Made by a program: the position numbers and the translations under genes
In this document: positions 44,059 through 52,931 of the stretch, in pieces
Position numbering within the stretch: position 1 is the first letter of the stretch
Layout of the letters: each line of letters starts with the position of its first letter
From: Bacillota bacterium
GTDB lineage: Bacteria > Bacillota > SHA-98 > UBA4971
Length of the DNA: 64,000 nucleotides
Direction: 5' to 3'
Assembly: GCA_030024085.1 (NCBI GenBank)
Contig: JASEJE010000017.1
Span: forward strand, 1-64,000
Notes under the pieces: model-generated
The model's database searches: none
What the model saw: the letters and a program-made list of their open reading frames with translations, nothing else
Told to the model about the DNA's origin: nothing

Positions 44059-44631
44059 CTATTCGGTAGCGCGGCGCGTGTAAGACGCGCGAAGTGCCGC
44101 GTAGAGCCTGGGACCTGCCAGCCCGGCGATGCAGGCCTTCAAGAGATCACCGGGAATGAAGGGTAGCGCTCCCGCAACGATTGCCTTGCCGAGCGGCAGC
44201 CGTGTCGTGAGTGAGAGCTGGAGGATGCCGAAAAGGTAGACGACGACCACTCCCCCTACCACGCAAGCGAAGACCGAAAAGCCAGTGCCAGGCGGCTTGA
44301 CGTTCGCTCGCTTCTGCACCATGGAACCGATGACATATGCACCCGCAGCGAAACCCCAGAGATATCCGCCGGTGGGTCCGGCCAGCACTCCTATGCCCGA
44401 GGTGTTCCCTGCGAAGATCGGCATCCCTGCGGCGCCCAGGAGCACGTAAAGCAACTGGCTCAACGCCCCTTCCCTGGGGCCAAGCAGCAGGCCTGCGAGC
44501 ATGGCGGCGAGCGACTGCGCTGTCACGGGAACGGGGCTGAACGGCAAGGGTACTGACACGAACGCCAGCACGCTTGTGATCGTGGCGAAGAGGGCTATTC
44601 TTGTCAACGAGTATACATTAGTCTTCCCCAT
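44059..44631 (-). CDS. bioY: Biotin transporter BioY
   Basis: The ATG at 44631 behind AAAGGA gives 190 residues with six membrane helices. BioY signatures are VPLPFSPVPVTAQSLAAMLAG (split across FSPVPVTAQSL), LLGPREGALSQLLYVLLG, GVLAGPTGGYLWGF and LPFIPGDLLKACIAG. BioY is the substrate-specific subunit of an ECF transporter; the ATPase and EcfT subunits must be encoded elsewhere. I could not identify a BirA site upstream. Confidence 0.93.
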   Translation of the reverse strand: MGKTNVYSLTRIALFATITSVLAFVSVPLPFSPVPVTAQSLAAMLAGLLLGPREGALSQLLYVLLGAAGMPIFAGNTSGIGVLAGPTGGYLWGFAAGAYVIGSMVQKRANVKPPGTGFSVFACVVGGVVVVYLFGILQLSLTTRLPLGKAIVAGALPFIPGDLLKACIAGLAGPRLYAALRASYTRRATE

Positions 44632-44795
44632 TGTATTAGTCCTTTGCATCGTGCTGCGTCTGAGCGTTGTGTTGCGCCCCACTATTCGCGGCCCAGCTAC
44701 TCTAGGTAGATCGCCACAAGTTCGCGCTACTTTTCAGCGGGTGAGTCCTGTCCAGGGTTGCCGGTGTTGCCCTCCGGGGACGGCGCGCTTGCGGC

Positions 44796-44916
44796 GCGCC
44801 TCGTTCGAATTTGGCGCGCAGGCTAGCCAAATTCTCGACGCCCCGTCGTGCAAGCACCGGCAACCCCAACACCGTCAGGGAAGATGGCGGAAACTTATGG
44901 CGCCATACTTAGAGAT
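44796..44916. repeat. 121-bp dispersed repeat, copy 1
   Basis: It is about 80 percent identical to 61709-61830. Shared landmarks are GCGCCTCGTTCGAA, an inverted repeat (GAATTTGGC...GCCAAATTC), TTCTCGACGCCCCG, GGCAACCCCAACACC and GGCGCCATACT. This copy lies between convergent-free bioY and the GNAT gene, and its last bases form the final codons of the GNAT gene. Confidence 0.75.
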
Positions 44917-45545
44917 AGAGCCTTGACCATCCGGTGGAGCCCTTCGATGCCGTACTGCCGCGCTTCCCCCCGCAATACGCAGGTCCTGACGTGCCTGTAG
45001 CCAAGGCGCTCATAAAGGCGTCGGGCGTCGGTGTTGCTCATCTCGACGTCCAGGGAGCACCTGGCAAGCCCGGCAGATGCTGCCTGGGCCTCGGCTGCCG
45101 CGATGAGCTGCGTCCCGATACCCTGCCCCCGCCATGCGGGAAGCACGGCAACGTGTTCTATGTAGAACTCGCCCGGCCCGGGCTTGGGAATCGCGATGGC
45201 GAGCGAGCCTGAGTGGAGGGCAAGGCGCACAGCCCCGCGCAGCCCGTACACGAACGGCGCCTGGAGGGCCATGTTGAAGTTCAACCGCCTTATCCTGCGG
45301 CTTTCATATCCGAGGAGCAGGCCTACGACCCTGTCGCCGACCTCGGCCACCGTCGCGAGCTGGTAACTGAACCGGTTAGCATCCCTCATGAAGAAGCCTC
45401 GGAGCGCCTTTCGCGCCCTGTCCGGGTCGCCGAGGCCGAAGATGGCGTCGGCCACCCGCTCCGATGGGAAAGAGAGCCTCAGGAGCGCGGCACCTATGGG
45501 CGCGTCGTCGGGCCGAGCGTTGCGTATGTGGACGTCGGTTGCCAT
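44895..45545 (-). CDS. GNAT-family N-acetyltransferase
   Basis: The protein has 216 residues, starting at ATG behind AGGTGATGCG. The acetyl-CoA binding segment is EHVAVLPAWRGQGIGTQLI (R/Q-x-x-G-x-G), with SLDVEMSNTDARRLYERLGY after it, typical of GNAT strands 5-6. The N-terminal half (RNARPDDAPIGAALLRL) is standard. The substrate cannot be predicted. The final residues (SMAP) derive from the 121-bp repeat, so the C-terminus may have been altered by it. Confidence 0.85.
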   Translation of the reverse strand: MATDVHIRNARPDDAPIGAALLRLSFPSERVADAIFGLGDPDRARKALRGFFMRDANRFSYQLATVAEVGDRVVGLLLGYESRRIRRLNFNMALQAPFVYGLRGAVRLALHSGSLAIAIPKPGPGEFYIEHVAVLPAWRGQGIGTQLIAAAEAQAASAGLARCSLDVEMSNTDARRLYERLGYRHVRTCVLRGEARQYGIEGLHRMVKALSLSMAP

Positions 45546-45968
45546 TTCGCATCACCTCATATGGTGGATGGGTTCGGTCCCCAGCCATCGATTCTGTATT
45601 CGAATCCTGCTACGAAACGGCACGACCGGCGCGGCTGCCCTGGGTGCGGCTGTTGGGCGGCTACATGCGACGATGTGCGTTCTCGACGCTCTCTTGAGGT
45701 CTCCACGGGCCTCAAGGGCGCGGATCCGCGGGATAGCGCTGGATCACGCAGCGCACCCTCTCAAGAGTATCTGTACCGGATGACATCGGCGATACCTATA
45801 GACAGCAATTCCGCACTCATGGCGCGATCTCCTTCTCCGTGCGCGTTGCGACGCCAGCTTCTTTCGGCGAGCTTGCTCATGGCGGCGAAGTCGGACCTGG
45901 CTGTCGATCCTAATGCATGGGGTTCTGGGATCTCCTGGCGCAAAATCCTTCTTCTTCGGCAGAAGAAG

Positions 45969-46406
45969 ATCGGGGTTACTCCTCCGGTGGCCCTGGCATC
46001 TTATACAGCGGCGGGGATCGCAGGCTCGAATCCCAACAGGACGGGCATGACCGCATTGCGCCTTGCCGTGCCGGGGTTTCTGCTGCCGTTCCTTCTCGTG
46101 TACCGGCCGGAGTTGCTGGGCATGCACACAACGTTGCCCAGATTCCTGATCTCTACAGGCGTAGCCGTCGTAGCGTGTCTGTCCACGGCCTGCTGCACTC
46201 ATGGCTACTTCATGGGAAAGCTCTCGCTTTGGGAGAGGGTTTTGATGGGTGTCGGTAGCCTCATGCTCGTAAACCCCGATATGTGGTTGTACGTCGGGGT
46301 GGCTTTGATAGTGAGCGTGCTTCTATACCGCTGGTACCGCGCCCGCACGGGGATGAACCGGGCAGCCGGTGCAGGGTGCAATGCCGACATGGCGATGAGC
46401 TCATAG
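45969..46406 (+). pseudogene. TRAP transporter large permease, C-terminal fragment
   Basis: The frame encodes the last ~145 residues of a TRAP DctM-type permease: IGVTPPVALASYTAAGIAG, RTGMTALRLAVPGFLLPFLL, then four further helices. It matches the end of the permease at 56749-58698 (ITPPVALAAYAAAGIAG). The preceding part of the open frame has no similarity, so everything before the TPPVA motif is lost. The stretch 45546-45968 contains no gene. Confidence 0.7.
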
Positions 46407-46687
46407 GCCAGGCTGGGTGCCTGGCCCGACAGCCCGAACAAAGCGTCTCGCACGGGCGCGGGTTTCGTGACGGCTGGTGCTGACAAGAGCCGGCGATGCG
46501 GCGATGACAATCTTTAGGGGCGGTTCAACCGCAGCAGGAATGAGCGCGGGCGTGCCGAAATTAGAGCACGGACTTCGAGTGTGCTTTCGTTATTGGTCCA
46601 GATAGACGTGTCCGCCGCCAAGATGGCCGCCGGCGAAGTCACCGCAAGGGCCTGTCCGAGTCTTCGGCGTAAAAGGGGAGCCGCTCT

Positions 46688-47386
46688 GTGAGAAGGGAAT
46701 GCGGTAATTCAAGCAGGGGTCAGCAGGCTGAGAAGGCGTATCTCGAGATCCGCGAGCGTATCAAGAGGGGCATCTGGGGTCCTGGTTACCGCCTGGTTGA
46801 ACGAACGGTGGCAGAGGAACTCGGCGTGAGCCGCACTCCGGTGCGCGCGGCGTTCGAGCGCCTGTTCTCGGAGGGTCTTGTGGATCTCATACCGAACAGG
46901 GGCGCCGTCGTTGTGAACATCTCGCTGGAGGATGCGATCGAGATCCTTCAGATGAGGGAAGTCCTCGAGGTGCTGGCCTGTAAGCTGGCAGTGCCGAGAC
47001 TGACCGCTGAGGACTTCGACCGGTTGAGGGCGATTCTTGTTGAAATGAAGAAAGCGGTCCATGACAACGACCTCTACAGGTACTCGGACCTCAACGGCGC
47101 GTTCCATCGGATCATAGTCGACGCGAGCGGGAGCAGGCGCCTGGCCGAGATGCTCGATCTCCTGAAAACGCAGACAGTCCGCCACAGGCTGACGTCGCTA
47201 TTGACCCCGGGACGGGCTCGCAACTCTGTATCGGAACATGAGGCCATTGTAAAGGAACTTCTCCGCTCCCAGCGAGAGGGCACGTCCAGGTACGCGGAGG
47301 AGGCAATGCGTCGGCACGTCGAGGGGCTTGTGGCGAGCCTCCTTTATGCGGCGCAGCACCACAATGCGCAGGCCGGCAATCTCTGA
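46688..47386 (+). CDS. GntR-family (FCD subfamily) transcriptional regulator
   Basis: The GTG start at 46688 lies nine bases behind AAGGGGAG; 232 residues. The winged HTH covers residues ~12-80 (AYLEIRERIKRGIW, VAEELGVSRTPVRAAFERL, GLVDLIPNRGAVV). The FCD effector domain follows (MREVLEVLACKLAV, RYSDLNGAFHRIIV, SEHEAIVKELL, AMRRHVEGLV), with the metal-binding D..H...H pattern. Such regulators respond to organic acids. A TGGTATACCA site before malic enzyme and a related site before the TRAP operon are candidate operators. It is the probable regulator of the cluster from 47.6 kb onward. Confidence 0.9.
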   Translation: MRRECGNSSRGQQAEKAYLEIRERIKRGIWGPGYRLVERTVAEELGVSRTPVRAAFERLFSEGLVDLIPNRGAVVVNISLEDAIEILQMREVLEVLACKLAVPRLTAEDFDRLRAILVEMKKAVHDNDLYRYSDLNGAFHRIIVDASGSRRLAEMLDLLKTQTVRHRLTSLLTPGRARNSVSEHEAIVKELLRSQREGTSRYAEEAMRRHVEGLVASLLYAAQHHNAQAGNL

Positions 47387-47446
47387 GGCCGAGGCTGAGG
47401 TCGCAAACAATTCATCGGGATGCCGGCCATCGAACTCGAATCGAAA

Positions 47447-47499
47447 ATTCGTCACAACGTAGGAGGAATTCGGGCGTCGGTGACGAATGACTCCTACGT
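47447..47499 (+). promoter_or_regulatory. Interleaved inverted repeats before malic enzyme
   Basis: ATTCGTCAC (47447-47455) is complementary to GTGACGAAT (47480-47488), and ACGTAGGAG (47457-47465) to CTCCTACGT (47491-47499). The order A-B-A'-B' means both stems can only form together as a pseudoknot. A third half-site, GTGGCGAAT, follows at 47498-47506, allowing an alternative long hairpin. It could be an RNA switch or a cluster of regulator half-sites. Confidence 0.5.
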
Positions 47500-47505
47500 G
47501 GCGAA

Positions 47506-47515
47506 TGGTATACCA
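47506..47515. promoter_or_regulatory. Candidate GntR/FCD operator
   Basis: TGGTATACCA is a perfect 10-bp palindrome of the TGGT..ACCA type bound by FadR/FCD regulators. It lies 87 bases before the malic enzyme start and 120 bases after the gntR gene. A related ATGGTATAC half recurs at 56632-56653. Confidence 0.5.
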
Positions 47516-47601
47516 AATAGAATCCCGTATCTTGCGCCAGCTTTGTTTGCTGTGATTACGCTGTGATTGCTATGCGAGTATGGTCAAGGAGGGGTAACCA
47601 G

Positions 47602-48846
47602 GTGTCCATCAGGGAAGAGGCATTGCGTCTTCATGAACAGAATAGGGGCAAGATCAGGGTCGAGAGCAAGGTGCCCCTGAGGGATGCCCACGACTTGAGC
47701 CTTGCGTATACGCCCGGTGTCGCGGAACCCTGTAAGGAGATTCACGCGAACGCGGAAAAGATATACGACTATACGAGCAAGGGGAACCTGGTGGCGGTTG
47801 TCACTGACGGAACGGCCGTCCTTGGGTTGGGGGATATAGGTCCTGGGGCCGGGATGCCAGTCATGGAAGGTAAGGCAGTCCTATTCAAAGCATTCGCCGG
47901 TGTAGACGCTTTCCCGATTTGCCTTGCGACAAAGGACGCAGCAAAGATCGTTGAAACTGTCAAACTCCTCGAGCCCACGTTCGGAGGGGTGAATCTCGAG
48001 GACATCTCGGCCCCTACTTGTTTCGAAGTCGAAACCAGGCTAAAGAAGGAAGTCGGCATACCGGTGTTCCACGATGACCAGCATGGCACCGCCATAGTGA
48101 CGTGCGCGGCGCTCATCAATGCCCTCAAGATCGTGGCGAGGAAGCCCGGGGACATCAGGGTCGTTGTGAGCGGTGCGGGCGCCGCCGGTATCGCCGTCAC
48201 GAAGCTCCTTCTGAAGTTGGGGGTGGCGGATGTCACCCTGTGCGACACGAAGGGCGCGATCTACGCCGGCCGAAGGGAAGGCATGAACCCATACAAGGAG
48301 GAGATCGCGGAGGTCACGAACAAGCGCCGCGTGGCCGGCGGTCTTGCGGAAGCCCTGGCAGGCGCGGACGTCTTCGTGGGTGTTTCCAGGGCCGGCCTTG
48401 TGAGCAGGGAAATGGTGAAGAGCATGGCGGCGAACCCGGTGATATTCGCCATGGCGAACCCGGTCCCGGAGATCATGCCCGACGAGGCGAAGGCTGGCGG
48501 GGCCAAGGTGGTCGCGACAGGGCGGTCCGACTTCCCCAACCAGATCAACAACGTCCTGGCATTCCCCGGGGTCTTCAGGGGCGCGCTCGATGTTCGTGCC
48601 AGGGATATAAACGAGGAAATGAAACTTGCGGCCGTATACGCGATAAGCGGCCTTATCGCAGACGAAGAGGTGTCGCCCGATTATATCATTCCAAGGCCAT
48701 TCGATCCTCGCGTCGCCCCCGCCGTGGCATCTGCGGTTGCCAGGGCGGCGATGGAGTCAGGAGTCGCGCGGGTAAAGGCTGACCCCGACGAGATCAGGCA
48801 GAGGACCGCGAAGCTCGTCGAGGCAGTCAGGGCGGCCTGGCGATAG
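47602..48846 (+). CDS. NAD(P)-dependent malic enzyme
   Basis: The GTG at 47602, seven bases behind AAGGAGGGG, gives 414 residues. Motifs are LAYTPGVAEPCKEIH, VVTDGTAVLGLGDIGP, GKAVLFKAFAGVDAFPI, FHDDQHGTAIVTCAAL (metal ligands), VVSGAGAAGIAVTKLL (nucleotide binding) and ATGRSDFPNQINN. It oxidatively decarboxylates malate to pyruvate. As the first gene of the cluster it would feed C4 dicarboxylates into pyruvate and acetate. Confidence 0.95.
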   Translation: MSIREEALRLHEQNRGKIRVESKVPLRDAHDLSLAYTPGVAEPCKEIHANAEKIYDYTSKGNLVAVVTDGTAVLGLGDIGPGAGMPVMEGKAVLFKAFAGVDAFPICLATKDAAKIVETVKLLEPTFGGVNLEDISAPTCFEVETRLKKEVGIPVFHDDQHGTAIVTCAALINALKIVARKPGDIRVVVSGAGAAGIAVTKLLLKLGVADVTLCDTKGAIYAGRREGMNPYKEEIAEVTNKRRVAGGLAEALAGADVFVGVSRAGLVSREMVKSMAANPVIFAMANPVPEIMPDEAKAGGAKVVATGRSDFPNQINNVLAFPGVFRGALDVRARDINEEMKLAAVYAISGLIADEEVSPDYIIPRPFDPRVAPAVASAVARAAMESGVARVKADPDEIRQRTAKLVEAVRAAWR

Positions 48847-49001
48847 CCGGCGATGGGGCTGAGGCGACCAGCCCAGGCTGGGGTGCAGGCGCCGGGCGGG
48901 GATGGATCGCTGGATTGCCTTGCGGGAGGTGAACCTGGGGGTTTCCGGTAGCGTGGTTGTGTGTTACAGTGTGACTTCAAAGTCTAGGAGGTAGAACAGC
49001 C

Positions 49002-50141
49002 ATGGAACGGATGACTGACGAAGAGGTCAAGATTGCGGCAGACGGTATAGACACCCTGATCACTGCAGCTGTCGGCGGCAAGTTCCACAGGTGGGAGAAG
49101 GAGCCCTTGATTCGCTCCCTCTACAAGGTGGCAAGAGAGCGGACGCCCGGCCAGGTGCCTCTCACGTATCATGCGGCCAAGGGGCTTCGCGACCACGTCA
49201 AAGCTGGCGATGTGGTTCTCATGGTGACGGGTTGGTACCTCCCGCACTTCATGTCGGGGGAGACCGACGGCCCTCCAGGAACGGCCGGCCTTGCTCGTGC
49301 CATCGACCTTGGGCTTGGCGCGACCCCCGTTATCATGACCGAACCCAAGCTGAAAGAGATCGTTGAGGCAAGCTGCCGCGGGGCTGGCCTTCGGATCTAC
49401 GATCGCAAAGAGGCCCTCAAGATACCCAGGAGGGTGGTCGTCGAGACCCCTCTTCACCCCTACATGAGTGCCGAGGAGTCGGACAAGGTCATCAACAAGA
49501 TCCTGGACGACCTCAAGCCTGCCGCGGTCATCGCTGTGGAGAAGGGCAGCCGCAGCAAGACCGGGATTTACCACTCCCTGTGGGGCATCGACATCACCCC
49601 GCTCACCGGCAAGTATGACAGGCTCGTCGAAGAGGCCAAGCGTCGTGGTATCTTCACCATCGGGATCGGCGACGGCGGAAATGAGATAGGCCTCGGCGGC
49701 ATCAGGGACGCCATCGAGAAGTACCTCCCGGTGGGCGCGAAGTGCCATTGCCCGTGCGGGCAGGGCGTGGCGGCCACCACCGAGACCGACAGCATGATAG
49801 TCTCCTTCGTGTCCAACTGGGGCGCGTACGGCATCGAGGCGGCTCTTGCCATGCTGCTTGGTAGGACAGACGTCATACACTCCGCAGAGGATGAGGAGAG
49901 GATCCTTCGGGCAGCGGCGTGGGCCGGCGCTATTGCGTCGCCGTACGGGTACTCGGGCGTTGCCGTGGTGGACCAGATACCCGAGAAGATCAACGTGAAC
50001 ATCGTGGAGATGCTTCACTACATGGTCAAGGCGTACCTTGTCGAGACCGAGCAGCGGAAGTGGTACCAGGAGACGGCGAAGCATCAGGCCGACATGAACA
50101 CCTGGATAAAGGAAGAGTACGGCGCCTGGAAGGATAAGTAA
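49002..50141 (+). CDS. D-glutamate-cyclase-like protein (DUF4392), copy 1
   Basis: A 379-residue protein from the ATG behind AGGAGGT. Family motifs are HAAKGLRDHVKAGDVVLMVTG, GPPGTAGLARAIDLGLGATP, IGIGDGGNEIGLGGI, CHCPCGQGVAATTETD and SNWGAYGIEAALAMLLG. The mammalian relative DGLUCY converts D-glutamate to 5-oxo-D-proline. It has a paralog at 52932-54047, and each paralog is followed by an Asp/Glu-racemase-like gene in the same operon. This suggests action on a D-amino acid or related acid, perhaps as a hetero-oligomer. Confidence 0.8.
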   Translation: MERMTDEEVKIAADGIDTLITAAVGGKFHRWEKEPLIRSLYKVARERTPGQVPLTYHAAKGLRDHVKAGDVVLMVTGWYLPHFMSGETDGPPGTAGLARAIDLGLGATPVIMTEPKLKEIVEASCRGAGLRIYDRKEALKIPRRVVVETPLHPYMSAEESDKVINKILDDLKPAAVIAVEKGSRSKTGIYHSLWGIDITPLTGKYDRLVEEAKRRGIFTIGIGDGGNEIGLGGIRDAIEKYLPVGAKCHCPCGQGVAATTETDSMIVSFVSNWGAYGIEAALAMLLGRTDVIHSAEDEERILRAAAWAGAIASPYGYSGVAVVDQIPEKINVNIVEMLHYMVKAYLVETEQRKWYQETAKHQADMNTWIKEEYGAWKDK

Positions 50142-50177
50142 GCCACCGCAGGCGGCGGTGCAGTCGCTTCTGCAGGG

Positions 50178-50213
50178 CCAGGGGCGGCGCCAGGGGCGGC
50201 GCCAGGGGCGACG
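50178..50213. repeat. Three 12-bp tandem units
   Basis: CCAGGGGCGGCG is repeated three times (the last with one change) in the spacer after the first DUF4392 gene. The remaining spacer up to 50531 has no feature I can support. Confidence 0.65.
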
Positions 50214-50531
50214 CCTCCGGCCGCCCGGTCCTGCGGAAGATGCAGCAGTTCCCTTGGTTGGGCATGCCGATGGATGGCCCGCGTGACCGCCGAGCAGGTC
50301 TCTCCCAGGACGGCTTACCACGGGGCACGTGTTATTCGCAGCACTCGTCATAGCACGCAATAGCACGCATCGGAGTATCTGACGGGCGGCCACAAACGGG
50401 GTAAGGGTCGACCCGAGAGGAAGAGCAGACATCGGAACACGATACAAGGCTTTCACGCTGGCGCTTTAGCCATTCAGCTTTACAAGAGGCCAGGTCTCGT
50501 GGCGAGCTACCTGGTGGAAGGGGTGGACGCA

Positions 50532-51449
50532 ATGATCTTCGACAAGACAAGAGTCTTCATGAAAAAGCTCGGGTTGCCCGAGTCTGACGCGTGGGATCTC
50601 CCGACCTCGGGAAAGACGTTTCCCGACGGAGCGCATTGGCGCAGTGAGGTGCCCACGGTCAACTCGGCTGAGGCAATGAGGGCACTGGTTGAGACCTCAA
50701 AGAAGGTGTACAAGCACAACATAAACCGCGTGGACGATACATACGGTATCATCCGTCACACGGCGCAGGAGATAAAGGAATACGTTGCCATCGCCAAGGA
50801 GTACGGCGTCGAGCTCAACTTCTCCGTCGGGCCGAGGGCAACCTACGACACCGGCGCCACCGTGCTGAGCCAGCAGGGCGTGAGGGTCGGCTACAGACTG
50901 CGTGGCATGGAGCAGCTCGTCAGGGCCATCGAGGACGTGAAGAGAGCAGTAGACCTTGGCGTCCGCGGGATTATCGTATATGACGAGGGCATGCTCTGGG
51001 TCATGGACGAGATGAGGAAGGCCGGCGAGTTGCCTGCGAACCTCCACATCAAGCTGTCGGCCCACATGGGCGCGTGCAACCCTGCGTCTTTCAAGCTGTT
51101 TGAGAGGCTGGGCGCCAACAGCATCAACCCCATCCGTGACTTACAGCTTCCCATGATCGCTGCACTGAGGCAGGCTGTGAGCGTGCCGATAGACCTGCAC
51201 ACTGACAACCCGCCTGCGTCCGGCGGTTTCATCAGAACATACGAAGCACCTGAGATGGTCAGGGTTGCGTCGCCGCTTTACCTCAAGTCGGGCAACTCGG
51301 CCGTCAGCGCGCACGGGATAATAACCAACGCAAACGACGGAAAGAACATGGCCGCTCAGTGCGCTATCGTGAAGGAGATCATGGAGCGGTACTTCCCCGA
51401 GGCGAAGCAGTCAGAGCCTGGCCAGCCCGACATGGCTATCCCGGAGTAG
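50532..51449 (+). CDS. TIM-barrel protein resembling U32 peptidases
   Basis: From the ATG at 50532, behind GGAAGGGG, the protein has 305 residues (an upstream GTG at 50499 would add 11). The pattern is an alpha/beta barrel: VELNFSVGPRATYDTG, GVRGIIVYDEGMLWVMDEM, HIKLSAHMGACNPASFKLF, GANSINPIRDLQLPMIAAL and VPIDLHTDNPPASGGF. The strand order and the HMGACNPAS/RDLQ pair recall U32 peptidases and related hydroxylases, but the match is loose. It lies within the DUF4392 cluster and may act on the same compound. Confidence 0.5.
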   Translation: MIFDKTRVFMKKLGLPESDAWDLPTSGKTFPDGAHWRSEVPTVNSAEAMRALVETSKKVYKHNINRVDDTYGIIRHTAQEIKEYVAIAKEYGVELNFSVGPRATYDTGATVLSQQGVRVGYRLRGMEQLVRAIEDVKRAVDLGVRGIIVYDEGMLWVMDEMRKAGELPANLHIKLSAHMGACNPASFKLFERLGANSINPIRDLQLPMIAALRQAVSVPIDLHTDNPPASGGFIRTYEAPEMVRVASPLYLKSGNSAVSAHGIITNANDGKNMAAQCAIVKEIMERYFPEAKQSEPGQPDMAIPE

Positions 51450-52114
51450 CAGACAGCGCTGAACGCGCCTCGAGTGTTGGCATGTGCTCATGCGGGCTCC
51501 ACTCTGAAAGCGGCGCGGCGGCAATGGGGTGGGGCCTCTCCGTATCCCCACCCACTGCCCGGAGCGTGAGACTGCGGCCCTGAAGCCAACGGGATATCCC
51601 GTCACCTCCAGCGGGTTGCAGCGCTACACGCCCCAGCTCAGCCTTGTGGAGAAGATCCGGTAGCGTCTCACGGCCGTAGTGGCAGCAAACAGGCTCCACG
51701 GGGCCACGGATGCACTCATAGAGGCCGTGAAGACGGTTTTCGAGCCATTGGCGACATCGGAAGCTCTAGCTCTTGCAGCCTGAACCGATCGAAAACTTGT
51801 GGGCGCGAATGTTGATGTCCGCCACTTTACGGAACAATCGCTCGGTGAAATCCCGGAAAGCGGTCGCCGTGAACGGCTAAACTGGCATCTACTGGGGAAA
51901 CCCACCAGCCTTATGTGCTTCTATTTGGCATACTGTCTGGTAGACCGCTTGCCCGTGTGCCGAGGCCTGGCGCTTGACAGGAGTCGGGGCACCATGGCGA
52001 GGACGTGCAAGAGTGCCCCCGCCGATGGTGCAAGGTTTGACCGGCCCTGTGCCGCACGCCGTCATGGACGGATGGCGCGCGGCACGGCTTTGAATGTGGT
52101 ATGGGGGGATGGCA
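51450..52114. other. Intergenic stretch with a possible coding relic
   Basis: Around 51612-51783 one plus-strand frame, broken by a TAG, reads QRYTPQLSLVEKIR and then AVVAANRLHGATDALIEAV and KTVFEPLATSEALALAA, a helical pattern that looks coding. I do not recognise it. The rest has no feature I can support. Confidence 0.35.
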
Positions 52115-52846
52115 GTGGTAGGTTGGAGAGCCAGAATAGGGGTCATCGTTCCGTCCGCCAACACGACGACCGAGTGGGAACTGGCGCGCATGGTGCCGGA
52201 GGGCGTGTCGGTGCACGCCGCCCGGGCCTTCATGCCCGAGGTACGCACCGAGGAAGAGAAGGTGCAGGCCGAGTTCGCCATGAACGAGGCGGCGGTGACC
52301 GCCGCGGTGAAGGTCGCGTCGGTGAAGGCCGATGTGATCGCCTGGGCGTGCACGAACGCGAGTTTCATAAAGGGCAGCGGTTACGACCGTGAGATAGCCG
52401 ACAACATCGCGCGGGCGTGCGGAGTGCAGGCGTTTACGACATCTACCGCGGTCGCGGAAGCGTGCAAGGCCCTTGGCGTGAAGAGGGTAGCGATGGCGAC
52501 CCCGTACGCCGACGGCATCGCCGAGAAGGAAAAGGAATTCCTCGAAAGGGGCGTCGACGGCCTCCGGGTGATCGGCATGCGCAACCTCGGCATAATACCC
52601 ACTCTGCCCAAGGGCGAACTGTTCCCCGGGTCGGCGTACAGAGCGGCCAGGGAGGTGAATACATCGGAGGCGGACTGCATCTTCATAAGCTGCACCAACT
52701 GGCGGACCATGGAGATAATCAGTCCGCTCGAGGCGGACCTGGGCAAGCCGGTCATCACGAGCAATCAGGCCACCCTCTGGTTCGCGCTGAACGCGATTGG
52801 AATACCGGGGTCGGCCCAGTTCGGCCGGCTCATGTCCGTGAGGTAG
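52115..52846 (+). CDS. Asp/Glu racemase / arylmalonate-decarboxylase-like protein, copy 1
   Basis: Alignment with the paralog places the start at GTG 52115 (VVGWRARIGV against MIGWRARIGV), with GGGGGG just upstream; 243 residues. The fold is the two-domain Asp/Glu racemase type: GVIVPSANTTTEWE at the first strand, VIAWACTNASF (first catalytic cysteine), STAVAEACKALGVKRVAMATPY, and CIFISCTNWRTMEII (second cysteine). Relatives are maleate cis-trans isomerase and arylmalonate decarboxylase. It would racemise or isomerise a small dicarboxylic or amino acid. It lies 85 bases before the second DUF4392 gene. Confidence 0.82.
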   Translation: MVGWRARIGVIVPSANTTTEWELARMVPEGVSVHAARAFMPEVRTEEEKVQAEFAMNEAAVTAAVKVASVKADVIAWACTNASFIKGSGYDREIADNIARACGVQAFTTSTAVAEACKALGVKRVAMATPYADGIAEKEKEFLERGVDGLRVIGMRNLGIIPTLPKGELFPGSAYRAAREVNTSEADCIFISCTNWRTMEIISPLEADLGKPVITSNQATLWFALNAIGIPGSAQFGRLMSVR

Positions 52847-52931
52847 GGCCCGTGCAGTGCCTTTCGTCGGGCGGGACGTGCGGCCTGACCGACCGACGCG
52901 CGCCATTTCTCCAAGAATGAGGTGAAGTGTC

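Noticed and set aside
44501-44700. BirA operator or biotin riboswitch before bioY
   Set aside because: No convincing two-fold biotin operator could be found; GTATAC near 44612 lies inside the coding sequence.
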